From: Salvator merianae
Lineage: Eukaryota; Chordata; Lepidosauria; Squamata; Teiidae
Length of the DNA: 64,000 bases
NCBI GenBank assembly: GCA_003586115.2
Contig: QVOM02000021.1
Location: 15,107,448-15,171,447, forward strand
Reading direction: 5' to 3'
Position numbers and translations under genes: made by a program. Below, piece by piece: positions 45,891-57,459 of this stretch. How positions within the stretch are numbered: the first letter of the stretch is position 1; every line of letters starts with the position of its first letter. The notes beneath the pieces are model-generated. The model saw only the letters and a program-made list of their open reading frames with translations. It did not search any database and was not told where the DNA came from.

Positions 45891-47689
45891 TATGTTAGTG
45901 GGACTATGGGGCAGTACTTGCATTGCATGACACAACAAAATGTTTTAATACATCCTGATTGCATTTCCTTACATTCAACCCTGCTTATCCTTCCTTTCCT
46001 ACCTCTCCCTCCCTCCGTCTCCCACTCCCTTCTGTTGTAAATGCTTGGGTTATGAAAACTTTTCTTGGACTTATGCTGTGAAATGGCCAAATCCTGCTGC
46101 ATAAATTAGTAATACAAACAAATTTCCTTCTCAAGACTTTGCTGACTGTTCAAGATGTGTGTGCTATTTCGCTTGGCAAAAGAAATTAGTTGTATTCCTG
46201 GAAATGAGTGTTTTCAATCAGTACTTGGAATGCCATCTTGTATTTTTTAGATGTTGCACCTTGTGACAGGGATCTGTCACCCCAATCCTTTGTTCAAAAT
46301 TGTGGTGAAGTATAAAGTTGGTATCAAAATGCTGCGCAACTGATGTGTTGCATACAGCTTAAAAATAAAATATACAGCAAAACAGAAATGAAGCAAACAC
46401 TGAGATCTTGGGCACAGCAGTACAAGGTGGGATATGCATATGAAATGTGCCCAAGATTTCTTAGCTTTAATGCCAGATTATCCACAGTTCGGATAATTGA
46501 ATGACCTCACAGTCATTTCTTTCCTCCACCCCGTCTGCCTCCCCAAAGATGGCAAACGTAAATGCCGTTTTATTTTTAACACACTTAAAACTATGGCTGT
46601 GTTCACAGACGTATTGCTAACTGATCCCAAAGGATAGTTAGAACTGATATTCAAAAGGAACAGCACCACCTCTCTTTCAAAAACAGCTATGAATTGCTCG
46701 CAAGGCCAAGTGAATGGTTTGAAACAAATCCTTGGAGAATGCTGAAAAGGCATTCATGAGCTAAATCTAAATCTCCCAAACTGTTCTTCTAACAATGCAG
46801 TCTGGCTAGACTACGGCCCATTGTTTGTGCGCTTGTGCTTAGGACAGGTTGAGTCTGTTTGTTTACAGAGTGATATGAAGTGCAGGCATTGACTTCAAGG
46901 CTGATTCAGATGCTGATAAAAAGGATAAGATGGCATCCATTCTGCCAATCAGTTTCTGGTTTCTCATCAGCACGGACAGAGGCCCTATCCAGACAAAGGA
47001 AATATAGTTCCATTATGACTATGCTATGATGGGACTACCACATGTATCTGTGGCAACCCCACCATAGCTCCACTATATCCCCCCTAAAATGTGCAATAGC
47101 CTATTGAGGGAAAACCCAATGCTGGTGGCAGGTTTTCCCGAAATGGCACTATTACTTACCTTCTGGACGGAGCTGCCATCTTCGCTGTGCCCACCGTGCA
47201 TGTGTGTGGGCCAAAAATAATGGCTGCAAATGTGTGGCAGTGGTTATACACACAGACAGCACAATACCCCTTCCCCCCCCCCCCACTTGGTCAGCAAGTG
47301 ATAGTTCCAGAAGGTTTTTTCTCCAGAATATTGCTTGCTGCCACAATACTTGGCTGGCATCTGGAGCTGGCCAGAGTGGCTTGGTTTCTTTTCTCTCTCT
47401 GAGAAAGGTCCTGATGGGAGCAATATTTCAAGAGATCTGATGGTGGCCTGGTCAAGCAAAAAAAACAACAACCCATCTGCATGACTACAGCAATAATCTC
47501 TGAGCTATCTGCAGATATTGTTGGTGCCCCCAGATCTTATGAGACAGTATGGAATATAAATATACAGTAACATCCATAACAGATACTTCCAGTTCTTTGC
47601 CATGACTCGGTAATACTGGCCACTGCTACCTTCCCTCCATTCTTTTCCCTACTGGAGCCTGGTGAAAAGTATACTGATGAAGGACTTTT
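45891..47689. other. Unassigned intergenic DNA
   Basis: Ten-C run at about 47,274-47,283 and TC-rich (CCTCCCT) stretch near 45,990-46,025. No gene; frames here carry no family signal. Confidence 0.45.
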
Positions 47690-48297
47690 GGGCCATTTTT
47701 GCACTTACCACGATAAAACAGACTAATTAATCTGTTGTGGTAATTTACTGCGCAGTGGGACACTGTATGCACTGCTTGGACCTCGTTCTGCATCTGAAGC
47801 TGTGCCCGATCCTGACCATGGCAGTGTCTGGGAAGCATCTGGCCACTGCCATGGTGACCAGCAGGGCTACATAGGTGCAATTGGCTCATCGCACTAGCCC
47901 GGTTGCCACGTGCCCAGGTAAGTGTAGATACACCTTATTGGTAGATGATTATCACCTCCTGGTAAGGTTGTGGAGCACTAATTAGTGTTCCAGAGGTAGT
48001 TGTGATCTGGAGTGGCTGTAGCTCACTCCTGACTGCTCAGACCTCCACAGTGGCCCTTTTTGCACTTGGCCTTATTGTGAATTATATCCCAGAATAGGGA
48101 CCTGCTATCCAGATGCTAGTGCAAACTATGAAAGGTCTTGCCCAGTGCCTACCATAGTTTGCATAAGCATGCAGATGGCAGGTCCCTATTCTGAGATATA
48201 ATCTGGAATAAATCCAAGTGCAGAAAGGGCCAGTGTGCTGAGGCACTTGGCTAGCAAGTGTGCTTGATGCTTGCTAGGCAAAAGTGTGAACAGGCCC
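47690..48297 (-). mobile_element. Family C TIR element, 3-bp TSD TTT, host of family A copy 5
   Basis: One end GGGCCATTTTTGCACTTACC with an imperfect hairpin (47,706-47,722 / 47,731-47,742); other end AAAGTGTGAACAGGCCC. TTT precedes (47,687-47,689) and follows (48,298-48,300). Body in reverse family order ('gatcctgaccatggcagtg', 'ccatggtgaccagcagggc'). Confidence 0.88.
48052..48231. mobile_element. 180-bp palindromic MITE, family A copy 5, TSD AGT
   Basis: Left GGCCCTTTTTGCACTTGGCC, right CCAAGTGCAGAAAGGGCC. AGT flanks both sides (48,049-48,051 and 48,232-48,234). Removing it together with one AGT gives 'cctccacagtgtgctgaggcacttggc', which matches 'cctctgccaactgcagaagcacttggc' in the copy at 29,545: a direct empty-site comparison. 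Confidence 0.95.
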
Positions 48298-48369
48298 TTT
48301 GTTTGCTTGGTTGCTTGTATGGCATTACTATTCCACTTTTCTTCTGGAAAGCTCAAGACAGGACTTACT

Positions 48370-48525
48370 ATTTCCTTCCTCTTCATTTTATTCTCACAAC
48401 AGCCCCATGAGGTAGGCTTGGCTGGGAGGCAGCAATTGTTCCATGCTCATCTAGTGACCTTTTTTGAGTGAGTGGTGATTGAATCCCAAGTCCTAGCCCT
48501 ATACTCTAGCCAAGCACACAACAGT
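48370..48525 (-). mobile_element. tRNA-derived squamate SINE, minus strand
   Basis: The plus strand shows the reversed landmarks in order: 'tcattttattctcacaacagccccatgaggtaggcttggctgg' (body), 'gtgattgaatcccaagtcctag' (B-box region reversed) and 'tatactctagcca' (head reversed). Confidence 0.75.
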
Positions 48526-49503
48526 CTTTGTCATGTGAGGTCATGGTTGCCATTTGCTCTCATGCCCTATGTAGCTGCAGTTAGCTACATATGTGGATTG
48601 CAATTAGCAATCAATCTGTGCCTTATTGTCCTTCCCCATCCTGCTAGTTTGAATCTGCAGGCCACCTGTTTACATTATGCAAAACAAAAGCAAGATTAAA
48701 GATGTCTTGCCTCCTTGTACCCACACCAGTTACGTAGCTAGCCTTGAAGTGGCTCAAGGATAAAATACAGAATACCCCCCCTTGTGAGTCACCTCTGAGG
48801 GTACCTGGGATTTGTGATGCAATATGAGGCATATGGAACAAACAAGGTGGGCTCTCATCAAAGGTGGATGTGGCTACAGCTGCCACTGGCTATTTCTCCC
48901 TTTCTCCAGTCTCCTAAGGAGTAATGGTGGGAGATGATGAGGCAACATCTCCACTTACCTGAATAGGGTGCCACCATGCATTCACGAAGGGGCCCAACTA
49001 GGAAACATCTTCTGTACAAAGGCTCACTTGTAGTTGGTGATGTGATATGTAGTAATCTGCCCTTGTAGGCATGTTGGACCACGAGCCAAAATATCAAGAA
49101 AACAATTGTGCCTCTGAGCATGTAACATTTATTAAGCTACTTTACAAGAAATTGTTAGTAAATCACAAGACAATAGTTTCACTTCTATAACAAACCCCTT
49201 GGCCCCTCCCAACCTAAGATCCATTTGGCCCCAGCGACTAACCCTTGGCCTCAACACGCCCATCTATTCCACCTGTTCCCAGCTTAGTATATCTTTGAGA
49301 ATCTTCTGCTAGGCAAAAACAGTCACCTCACGTTCCTACACTATCCCAGCCCAGGTCTAACCAACACAATACTGTATAGCATTAGCCACAACCCCATGAT
49401 AGAACAGTGTGTGTTTTGTGCCTTTGTACCAATCCTTTTTGTTTATTGAGGAGTTATGCACATTCTTCTCAACCTAAATTCTGTTTAATTATCAGATTAG
49501 GTG
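48526..49503. other. Unassigned intergenic DNA
   Basis: No gene or recognisable repeat. A reversed AATAAA lies near 49,126 but no transcript can be assigned to it. Confidence 0.45.
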
Positions 49504-49780
49504 TTATATGAAACTGTGTCTGTCTAGAAAGGCGCGTAGCTGGTGAACCAGCCATGTCTGGAAGGAGGTACACCTGGTCAGTGCCTCCACCTGAGCTTCA
49601 AGCATCAGTGCAGAATCCATAAGCAACTCCAGATTTTGACCTTCTCCTTTCCAGGGCAGTACAATCCTGCTGAGAACAGGCTGTCTCCCTACTACATCAG
49701 ACAGTTTATGGCAATCAAAATCAGTAAACTGGAACTGGAACCAGTGCTCTTTCTTTTGAATTTGATGGATCGAACACTGG
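49504..49780 (-). mobile_element. L2-like LINE ORF fragment
   Basis: The minus-strand frame includes 'LELLMDSALMLEAQVEALTR' then 'FQTWLVHQLRAFLDRH', matching the L2-like segment 'LGVLLDSSLSMEAQV..VAR.AFFQL.LVRQLRPFLD'. The same segment occurs in the copy at 33,000-33,790. No intact domain remains. Confidence 0.65.
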
Positions 49781-49784
49781 AGAA

Positions 49785-50400
49785 GAGTTATGGAAGACCG
49801 GCAAGATCCCACAATGGACGATTGGTTAGTGAAATTGTTTGATTTTATATGGTGGATTAGAGAAAGAGCATTGACGTCGTATATTTATTTATTTATAACA
49901 TTTGTATCCCGCCCTTCGCACAGAAGTCTCAGGGCAGGGCAGGTCACAACATACAATAAAACAAACGCTAAAACATATTTAAAACATAACCCATCCAACC
50001 TCCCTCCCACCTTGGCAGAACTATATTCGGAGGAACTAAGAATCCAATGTCCAGGTAAACAGATACCTTTTAACCAGGCACTGAAAGCATATAAAGTTGG
50101 CACCTGGTGTACCTCCACTGGGAGGCTATTCCAAAACTGAAAGACCACCACAAAGAATTAGCAACCTTTTATTGACCTTCTGCCTATGAAAGAAGGTGGT
50201 TTTCAAGGTTATTGTTTTTGCAAAAGAGGTAGGAGTATAGATTTACATATATACTCTCTAAGGGGGAGATCAGAAGTAATTTTATGTGTTCTTTTAGTTT
50301 CTATTTTTATCTTTTATCTTTTATTGTTTCTTTTTCTTTTTCTCATATATGTCTTATATTTTGGAAAACCTTTAATAAACTTGATTTTAAAAAACCACAA
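49785..50400 (+). mobile_element. L1 LINE 3' end, split by an L2-like tail
   Basis: 49,785-49,879 encodes 'DDWLVKLFDFIWWIRERA', an L1 ORF2 C-terminal type segment, and 50,184-50,400 holds an L1-type 3' UTR ending 'ttggaaaacctttaataaacttgattttaaaaaacc'. The intervening part is an opposite-strand L2-like 3' UTR. Confidence 0.6.
49880..50180 (-). mobile_element. L2-like LINE 3' UTR inserted in L1
   Basis: On the plus strand: a TTATTTATTTAT tail (49,883), 'tatcccgcccttcgcacagaagtctcagggcagggcaggtcacaac', then 'taaccaggcactgaaagcatataaagttggcacctgg'. The last block is homologous to the 3' UTR at 33,220-33,260. The AATAA-type tail at 49,880 marks its 3' end. Confidence 0.75.
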
Positions 50401-51840
50401 AACTATCTTAATTCTTCATCTATTATACATTTTAATATGCATTTAGTTAACACAGCAGCATATAAACATAGAGAGTTTAGAAACTCATTTGGCAAAAACA
50501 AAATCCTCTTAACATTGATAATTGCTGGTGTTTAAACATTATTTTTATTTAAAGAAAGTCATTCATACTGGGAAGATCTGGAAGAATAGAGGTGCCTTCA
50601 GTAGGCACCTAAAATATATTATTGTGATTCCTCACAGATTTCCTGGATGAAGAAATGCCCCATATTCCCATAGACTAAACAATCATGCATACTTTCTTTA
50701 TATCCTTAATTGCTTTTCTGTCAATAAGGTTTGTGTGGAATAATTTTTCCTTGCTATGTTGTAGCAATTCTGTGCTTTTGGAGACCCTAATTTTTGGCTC
50801 TCCTTTTTCTAGTCCTTTCTAGTTATGTCCTTTTCCTAGTCCTTTGCCACTACCCCACCCTTACCATTCAATTCTAGGACATTTGCCAGAGGCTGGGAGC
50901 AAAAGGGAGCTTTGCCCATGGAGATGGACAAATTAGGTGGAAAGGTTTAGGAGTGTCATAGCCATTCATATAATTAAGATATTTTGCATATGAAAAGTGT
51001 GCACTCAGAACAGCTTGTACTTTACCAGATGATCCTGTGTAGAAATGAGGGAGGGGAAAGTGCCGCACACTTTTTAATAGGTTCTTCAAAATGTTTTCAT
51101 TTAGTTCTTGGCAGCCAAATATTAATTTCAAGTTCCAGTTCTGTACCCATTGCAAGGTGAGAGCTTCAGCCAAGAGTTCCTGGCCTTCTATGCCCACAAT
51201 AAGCAGGCTGAATAATGAGGCCTTTTTGCCAATGTATTCTCAACCCTTTTGTGTTGCACTGACGCAGGCAGGGGATAGCCAGGTCCAAAGACCATTATCC
51301 TTTCAGTTTATTCAATTTAGCTTTGCCAGCTTGCCCACCCACATACCAGGTTGCCGTGAGACTCTCGTTGTACCTAGCAACCAGCACAGTACAAGGTGAA
51401 GTGACCAGAGCACTACAACACCGCAACAGGGAAAGCTGCATAGACCTAATTTCAAGTTATAGTTGAGGACACCATAGTCAAAGAAGTCTGATGAGCCTAA
51501 GCTGAATGAGAGAAGATAGCATCTATCTACAGATCGTTAATTCCCCAACTCAAGGCTCTTTTCTATTGTGAGAGGCAGATTTTTTTTGAGTGGCCACTTG
51601 TATGCTACTTGTTCAGGTATCTTCTCCATCCAGAGGTTAACAACTGTGAGTCTCCAGCATGTCTGCTTTGTCTCACAGGCAACCTCCACACAGAGGCAAG
51701 AAAAAGGCATCCGGGGGACAGGGGTGTGGGGCAATCCCCAAAGGCAGGTGACGTGCTATTAGCACACCCCACCTCCCATCCCCCTTCCAAAATAACTTTG
51801 CAGCTGGGGAACAGAAGTTTCCTGGCTTTAAACTTTCTAC
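50401..51840. other. Unassigned intergenic DNA
   Basis: No gene or recognisable repeat. Confidence 0.5.
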
Positions 51841-51844
51841 CTGA

Positions 51845-51910
51845 ACCCATTAAGGGACATACAGAAAATGGCCCCAGAAGTTGGTATTTTCTGTACATCC
51901 CTTAATGGGT
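51845..51910. ncRNA. Candidate miRNA-like hairpin (unproven)
   Basis: Arms 51,845-51,869 (ACCCATTAAGGGACATACAG..) and 51,886-51,910 pair over 25 bp with one 2-nt internal mismatch, around a 16-nt loop. The 66-nt size fits a pre-miRNA, but no similarity to a known miRNA is claimed. It could equally be the remnant of a small palindromic MITE. Confidence 0.25.
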
Positions 51911-52302
51911 CCAGCTGCCAAGCAATCAACATAAGTCACAAATGCTACTATTTTCTCACACATGGCAGTGGCAGGGAGGGAAGAAGGTGGCAAGCACCCG
52001 TAGAGTCATTTTTCATGCCTAAACAAAGGATGCCTCCAAGGGTGCTTGCTGCCTCTCTGAAGCGAGCTGCAAGCTTGATGGTCTTTTCCAGGAGCCTTTA
52101 TTTTGCACCATGCAGATTCTTCCAAAGTTGACTACAGAATATGAAAGATGTTTTGAGGCCCCAGTCTCCTCCACATTCTGTGCTGTTGACCAAAATAATT
52201 TTGTTTCATCTACTTTTAGGAGTGCTTTATTACACCCATATGCCATTTCTCAAAAAAAATAAAATAAAGGTGATGTATCAAAAACAGTATGCTACTAAAG
52301 AT
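51911..52302. other. Unassigned intergenic DNA
   Basis: No gene or recognisable repeat. Confidence 0.5.

Positions 52303-52351
<49 letters not shown>
52303..52351. repeat. (GATA)n microsatellite
   Basis: About twelve perfect GATA units. It abuts the left end of a family B element. Confidence 0.97.
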
Positions 52352-52364
52352 GAGAGGAGACATA

Positions 52365-52775
52365 CCCCCCCCATTTCTGCACTTACCTGACCTATCCTGG
52401 TATAGCTTTGGAGTTGGTGTTAGAGGTCTCCAAATGCTCCAAAGGCCAGCAATGAAAGTTCCTTGCCCTTGGAGCTCCTGTGGGACCTATTTTGGTGGCA
52501 CGCCTCATTGTGACACTGAAATGGGTCCCCTATAGTATACTGGACCACAGAGGTACGTCATCTACATACCTCTGTCATCCGATATGCTACTGCCTAGTAT
52601 GCAGGTAGACTTCAACATTGGTAAACTGGACTAGGATGCTGTATTGGATGCCCTAGTTTGGTCTACACTCCATTCTGTGTTGACAGAACATGGGGGAGGG
52701 GGAGATGCCTCCCATATCTCACATCAGTATGGGGACCTTTTCCTATACGCACTAAAAACACTTGTGGAAAGGACC
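52365..52775 (+). mobile_element. Family B TIR element, TSD ATA
   Basis: Left end is a C-run followed by ATTTCTGCACTTACCTG; right end CACTTGTGGAAAGGACC. ATA flanks both sides (52,362-52,364 and 52,776-52,778). Interior: 'ccaaaggccagcaatgaaagttcc', 'gggacctattttggtggcacgc', 'tatactggaccacagaggt'. Confidence 0.75.
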
Positions 52776-54045
52776 ATAGTTTCATGCCATTTTCAACATG
52801 TAATTAAGCTTGAGAAATACACTTACTGAAATAGTAATACCGCACTGGCCATCTCTATGTGTCAAGCAATTATAATCATTGACTTTTGTGCCTGCTGTAT
52901 GGTTGCTAATTGTTGATGGACAATGTCTTCTTTTCCTGTCTTACATGAATTAGTGTTATAACTGATCTTAAACTATGTCATAAAACACCATCCAATAGCA
53001 CACTTGATCTCCAAAGTACTTATATGAATCCTGCACAGGAATAATCCAATGGATTGGGCAGGGAAGGTCAGACACAGCATAACTGCTTGGAACCTTCACT
53101 AGATATAGAAAATATTGTCCAGATCCTTGGGGAGCTTTATGCAGATCATACCAGTTCTCAAAGAACTGTACATTAACCTGAAAGTAGGTTGGAGGATAGA
53201 ATATAAATGTTCCTGGAAACAAAAGAATGGTAAACATCATTCTCACATTCTACTTTCATTTCATTTTTTGCCATTGCACGTCCTGCCTCCTCCAAAAGTG
53301 AAGCATAAAACCTGGAGAGGAAAATATGGTTTTTCATTCATAAATTTTTCATCAGTTTCAATTGCACGTGTACAAATTTCCATATATACAAATTTTCACT
53401 TTCCTTCTCTTCCAGCAATGAATTTTCATTAGGATGCACCCAACCCCAATCTGTGAAACTGAGTGAACTTTCAGGTTGCATATTTATTTAGTCACATGCA
53501 TTGGCGTGAATCCAAGCTAGCAAAAACATGCATATTTACAGGTATTCATATGGAATGAGAAAGTAAAAATTCACACAAAAGGAAATTTGTACTTACAGGA
53601 AACTATTCAGTGCTGGAAATCCTTAAAAATGCACTTGAAATTGAGCAGCAATGAAATTTCTGTCCCATTCCAATAAAGAAGCAGCTTTACTTTTCAATTA
53701 CTCGCTGCATCATTACACACAGAAGCAAAATATTGTTATCAGCAAAGATGCAAATAAGTCACAACTAGTTGAAAAGTTGATGATTCAATAGTTGTACAGG
53801 GAACGCAAACTATGTATTTTCTAATTACAAATTAGCATCCTAAACAATTTTGTAGGCAGAGTTTGGAGTGTGATTGATGTGCTTTTTCTGTTTATTCCTG
53901 AGTCCTATTTATAATGCATAAAATATAGAGAGACCGCAGTTTTTCACAGAGTAGTGTTCATACCTTCCAAATCACATGGTGAAATGTTGTGTGTATAATT
54001 GGATCAAGATCAGAGGGAAACCTCAAAGGAGGAGGAGGAAAGTAA
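52776..54045. other. Unassigned intergenic DNA
   Basis: No gene or recognisable repeat. Confidence 0.5.
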
Positions 54046-54418
54046 GGCCATTTTTTCACTTGTAGGGAGTAGAGCAGTCCAGCTGGAATTGCTCTGACTG
54101 GAGCATTTCCCAGTTGGAGGGGTCCAGCAGGCCCAGAACAAGGACATCCACACTTGGACAGCTGTTCTGGGACAAGCCCCATGCCACCCAACACTGCTGT
54201 GTAGCTCGTGCAAACTTCAGAGTCACTGGAAGGACTCCCTGGACCTGTTACAACCAGTATCCAATTTTGGCCACCTAGACTGAGCTACACTGCATCTGAT
54301 GCAGATGCAGCAGCCTGCTGGGGTTAGGGCCTCTCTAGTCCAGAATGCAGGAGAGAGAGGCCCAAATGTGGGCCATGCCTCACACTATACTGTGATACCA
54401 GTAAGTGTGGAAAAGGCT
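54046..54418 (+). mobile_element. Family B TIR element, TSD TAA
   Basis: Left end GGCCATTTTTTCACTTG, right end GTGTGGAAAAGGCT. TAA flanks both sides (54,043-54,045 and 54,419-54,421). Interior: 'ctggaattgctctgactggagc', 'cagaacaaggacatccacacttgg', 'gttagggcctctctagtccag'. 373 bp. Confidence 0.82.
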
Positions 54419-57300
54419 TAAGTTTCCTGAGCTGAATGAGTTCACAAATCTAAAACATTTGCTGTGAAAGTAAATGATGCAGTGTGGAATATATCCATTC
54501 AGTGTTTCAGATACTCCATTCCATTCCTCTTTCTCCGTGTTTTCCTTCCAGGGAGCATTCATACCACTAATCATGCTTAGAACACATTAGAACACATTAG
54601 CTTATTTTGGTTGTTATTGTTCATTCCAATCCGGAACTGATAGTAGATAAATTTTGTATTCCAATCAGCAGTAGCCCCTGGATTAGGACCACAGGCTGGT
54701 AAGGAGGAACAAGGCTCTGATTGGAAGCCTTGCTTTCATCTTCTTGAACTCTGCATTGATCCATTGCAGACAAAGGGCAGTATTTGGGGAAGGTGAGTCT
54801 TACAATCTAAGGCTCCATCCACATATGCCCCTCTTCAGGGCTAAATGAAGCCTATTTATGAATAAGAAGTAGCGGATGTAAGAACATCAGGCAGAACCCT
54901 GCTTGCCCAAACATTTTCATTGCTAGAGTCCAAAGACCAGAAATCACACTGTGGAGTTATGTCCACATCCCAGTGGAGGTAGAGGAGGCATCTAAATGCC
55001 CCCCATGCTGACCCCAACAAGAAAAGTATCCATAGAGGATTAAAGGTAAGTCACTTCTCTTGGTGGGAGAGATGGAAAATTCACGCATTCTCATGCATCA
55101 GCCTTTACTGCCCTGCTCCTGGCCCTGAGATGACCTCTTACCTTGCTCAGCCTATTGTGTGGATGATGCCTAAGCCTTGCTGTGCATACATTATTTTGTC
55201 TTCCTGGTCTATGGCCCACCCCTCATCCCAACTCCATTTTATTCATTACTTTCTTAATTGATTTCCATGATCTCTCTTGTTCACCTCTTAGGATATTCCT
55301 CAGTATAGACAAGGAAGTAATGTATTAGACAATACGACAGGGTTTTTTTTAATGTAATTTCTCTGTCTATACCTATTCAACCTATTTCCATTCTTTCTTG
55401 TTTTCTTCTCCTTCTTCTCCTTCTTCTCCTTCTCCTTCTCCTTCCTTCTTCCTCTTCCTCCTCCTCCTCCTCTTTTTGCAACACTATGTGCTATGGAAGG
55501 CATAGATTTTCCTAACACAATGCATTCCTTTATGTTATTTTCAGTAGCATGCAGACATTTTTCTGCACATCTTTACCAAAAATATATGCCATTATGAAGA
55601 TATATTTTTGTTGGAGAACTAAGTTACAAAATTGGGGGAAGTGTGAGTTTCCATGTGCACAGCATTCTTTAATTTCAATTTGCTTTGCTTATTGGTTTGG
55701 AAAGTGCAAACTTGGTAATTTTGCATGTAGAAGTAAATTCCCCCATCCCAAACAGAAAAGAGAACTTCCAGAGTTCACTTCATTTCAGAAGGCTCCACTG
55801 AGTCAGAAGGTTTTCCTTCAGTGAGTCCTGGATGTACACTTAATAAATAAAAAACATTTTTTTCCTCATTTTTCTCATCAAGCAGCCTGTACATCTAATC
55901 ACAACACTTGACTTTTGAATTCAGGGAAGATTAGACAGATGGGAGTTGATTTCTTTTTAAAGAAAATGTGCAAGAGAAGGGTTAACAGGCTTACCACTGA
56001 TTTTTGTATACCTGCTTAGTATTCATCCAAAAATAAAATAAAATTATACACATTGGCTACTTGATCTATGGATTACTCCATCCACAAGGTATCACATCAG
56101 CATGCCAGAAATGAGAGAACTGTGTTTTTCAGTTAGATGAAAAAAATAAAGTGAACAAAGTTGTCTAGGCCTGCTTCAAATATTGCATCTTGTCTCTCTG
56201 GCTTGATAGGTTGCTAAGGAACTGGGAAAGCCACGGGTCCTTTCCTTACATGGCTTTCCCCTGAGTGCATGTTATGGACTATGTGCCTGCACTGCAGAAG
56301 TGGGCTGTCTTCTGGATCCCAGCAAAATGCCTCCAGGCTCTGAAATGGGACCTGGTCTCCACCTGCCGCAGCCAACAGACTGCATAGAGGCAGGAGGACT
56401 GGAGACCCAGCCTGTCCTGTGTAGATGTCTTTAAAGTGATCTCGCTCTAGAATACACCCTCAGCAATCATCAGGTACAACCCTATAGGACCATTCAGATA
56501 TTGCCTGCCTGCCTGCCCCTTGCTCCCATTCAACTTCTTCTTCTCGATGTTCTTGAGGCCAAAGTTATACAGACTTGGAGCTGTGTTTTTCAGTGTCAGA
56601 GAGGCGACTGAAAGGTCTGATCTCTTCCTACAATATTGAGCTTCCCTCTCCAAGGGCAAACATTTGATCATTCAGAATTGCGTCCAAATATCTTGCCATC
56701 TTTTAACAATTGAAAATTTTTCCTATAGAGATAAATATTAACAGCACCTATGACCTGTGAGCATGCCTTTCAACACTCCCAGTGTCAATATAAATCTTCC
56801 AGCAACCTGAGCTTTGATGAAGCAAAGAAAATATTTGCTTACTCTGCTAGGTTTTCAGATTTAGTGCATTCAACTTCAAAATGTTCTTCCTTATATGTGA
56901 AGGGGATGTTCTACTCAGAGTTTTCACAGTTATAAGAGTTGAGAACTTATGAACTTGACCATCCCCATTCCTGATTTTTTTTAAAAAAGAGGAATATTTA
57001 GGACTGAGAAATAACATCTAGTGTAGCATCTCATAAGTGTAGAGGAGCTGCTGGTTGGTGTAGTCAGTTATGACTTCATAAAATCCTGAACACATTTTTC
57101 ATTCTCAAGAGAGACAGCAAACACAGATTTAAGAGACCATTTAACTGGATTGTTCTCACTGTACATAAAATTAAAAACTAAATTAAAACAAAAATTAAAA
57201 ATTAAAACACTTATGCATGCAAATTAAATTAAGAGTCAAATCAGATTTGTGTGACTTCTTCCATTCTACATTATAGTCCTTGTGTTGGCTATGTTGAACA
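54419..57300. other. Unassigned; CTTCTC/CCT-rich tract at 55,403-55,472
   Basis: A 70-bp pyrimidine tract of CTTCTC and CTCCTC units is the only repeat noticed. On the minus strand it yields a lysine/glutamate-rich frame that is an artefact of the repeat. No gene. Confidence 0.5.
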
Positions 57301-57307
57301 GGAAGCT

Positions 57308-57450
57308 CTGACTACATGTGCACACAGTAAAAAAAGGAAAAAAAAGTGGCTTGAGAATGGTTTAGAGGTGGCAGCGTCTGGACACTGGTACCTCTAATCC
57401 ACATTAAGGACCAGAAAATGCATTTTAAAGGACTTTAATGTGGATTCCCC
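57308..57450. mobile_element. Family D-like fragment
   Basis: 'catgtgcacacagtaaaaaaagg', 'gtggcttgagaatggtttagaggtggcagcg' and 'ctaatccacattaaggaccag..' match 14,281-14,330 and, reversed, 15,920-16,010. Confidence 0.45.
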
Positions 57451-57459
57451 CATCCATAA

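Noticed and set aside
55300..55518. Lysine/glutamate-rich minus frame resembling a nuclear protein
   Set aside because: Direct translation of the CTTCTC microsatellite.
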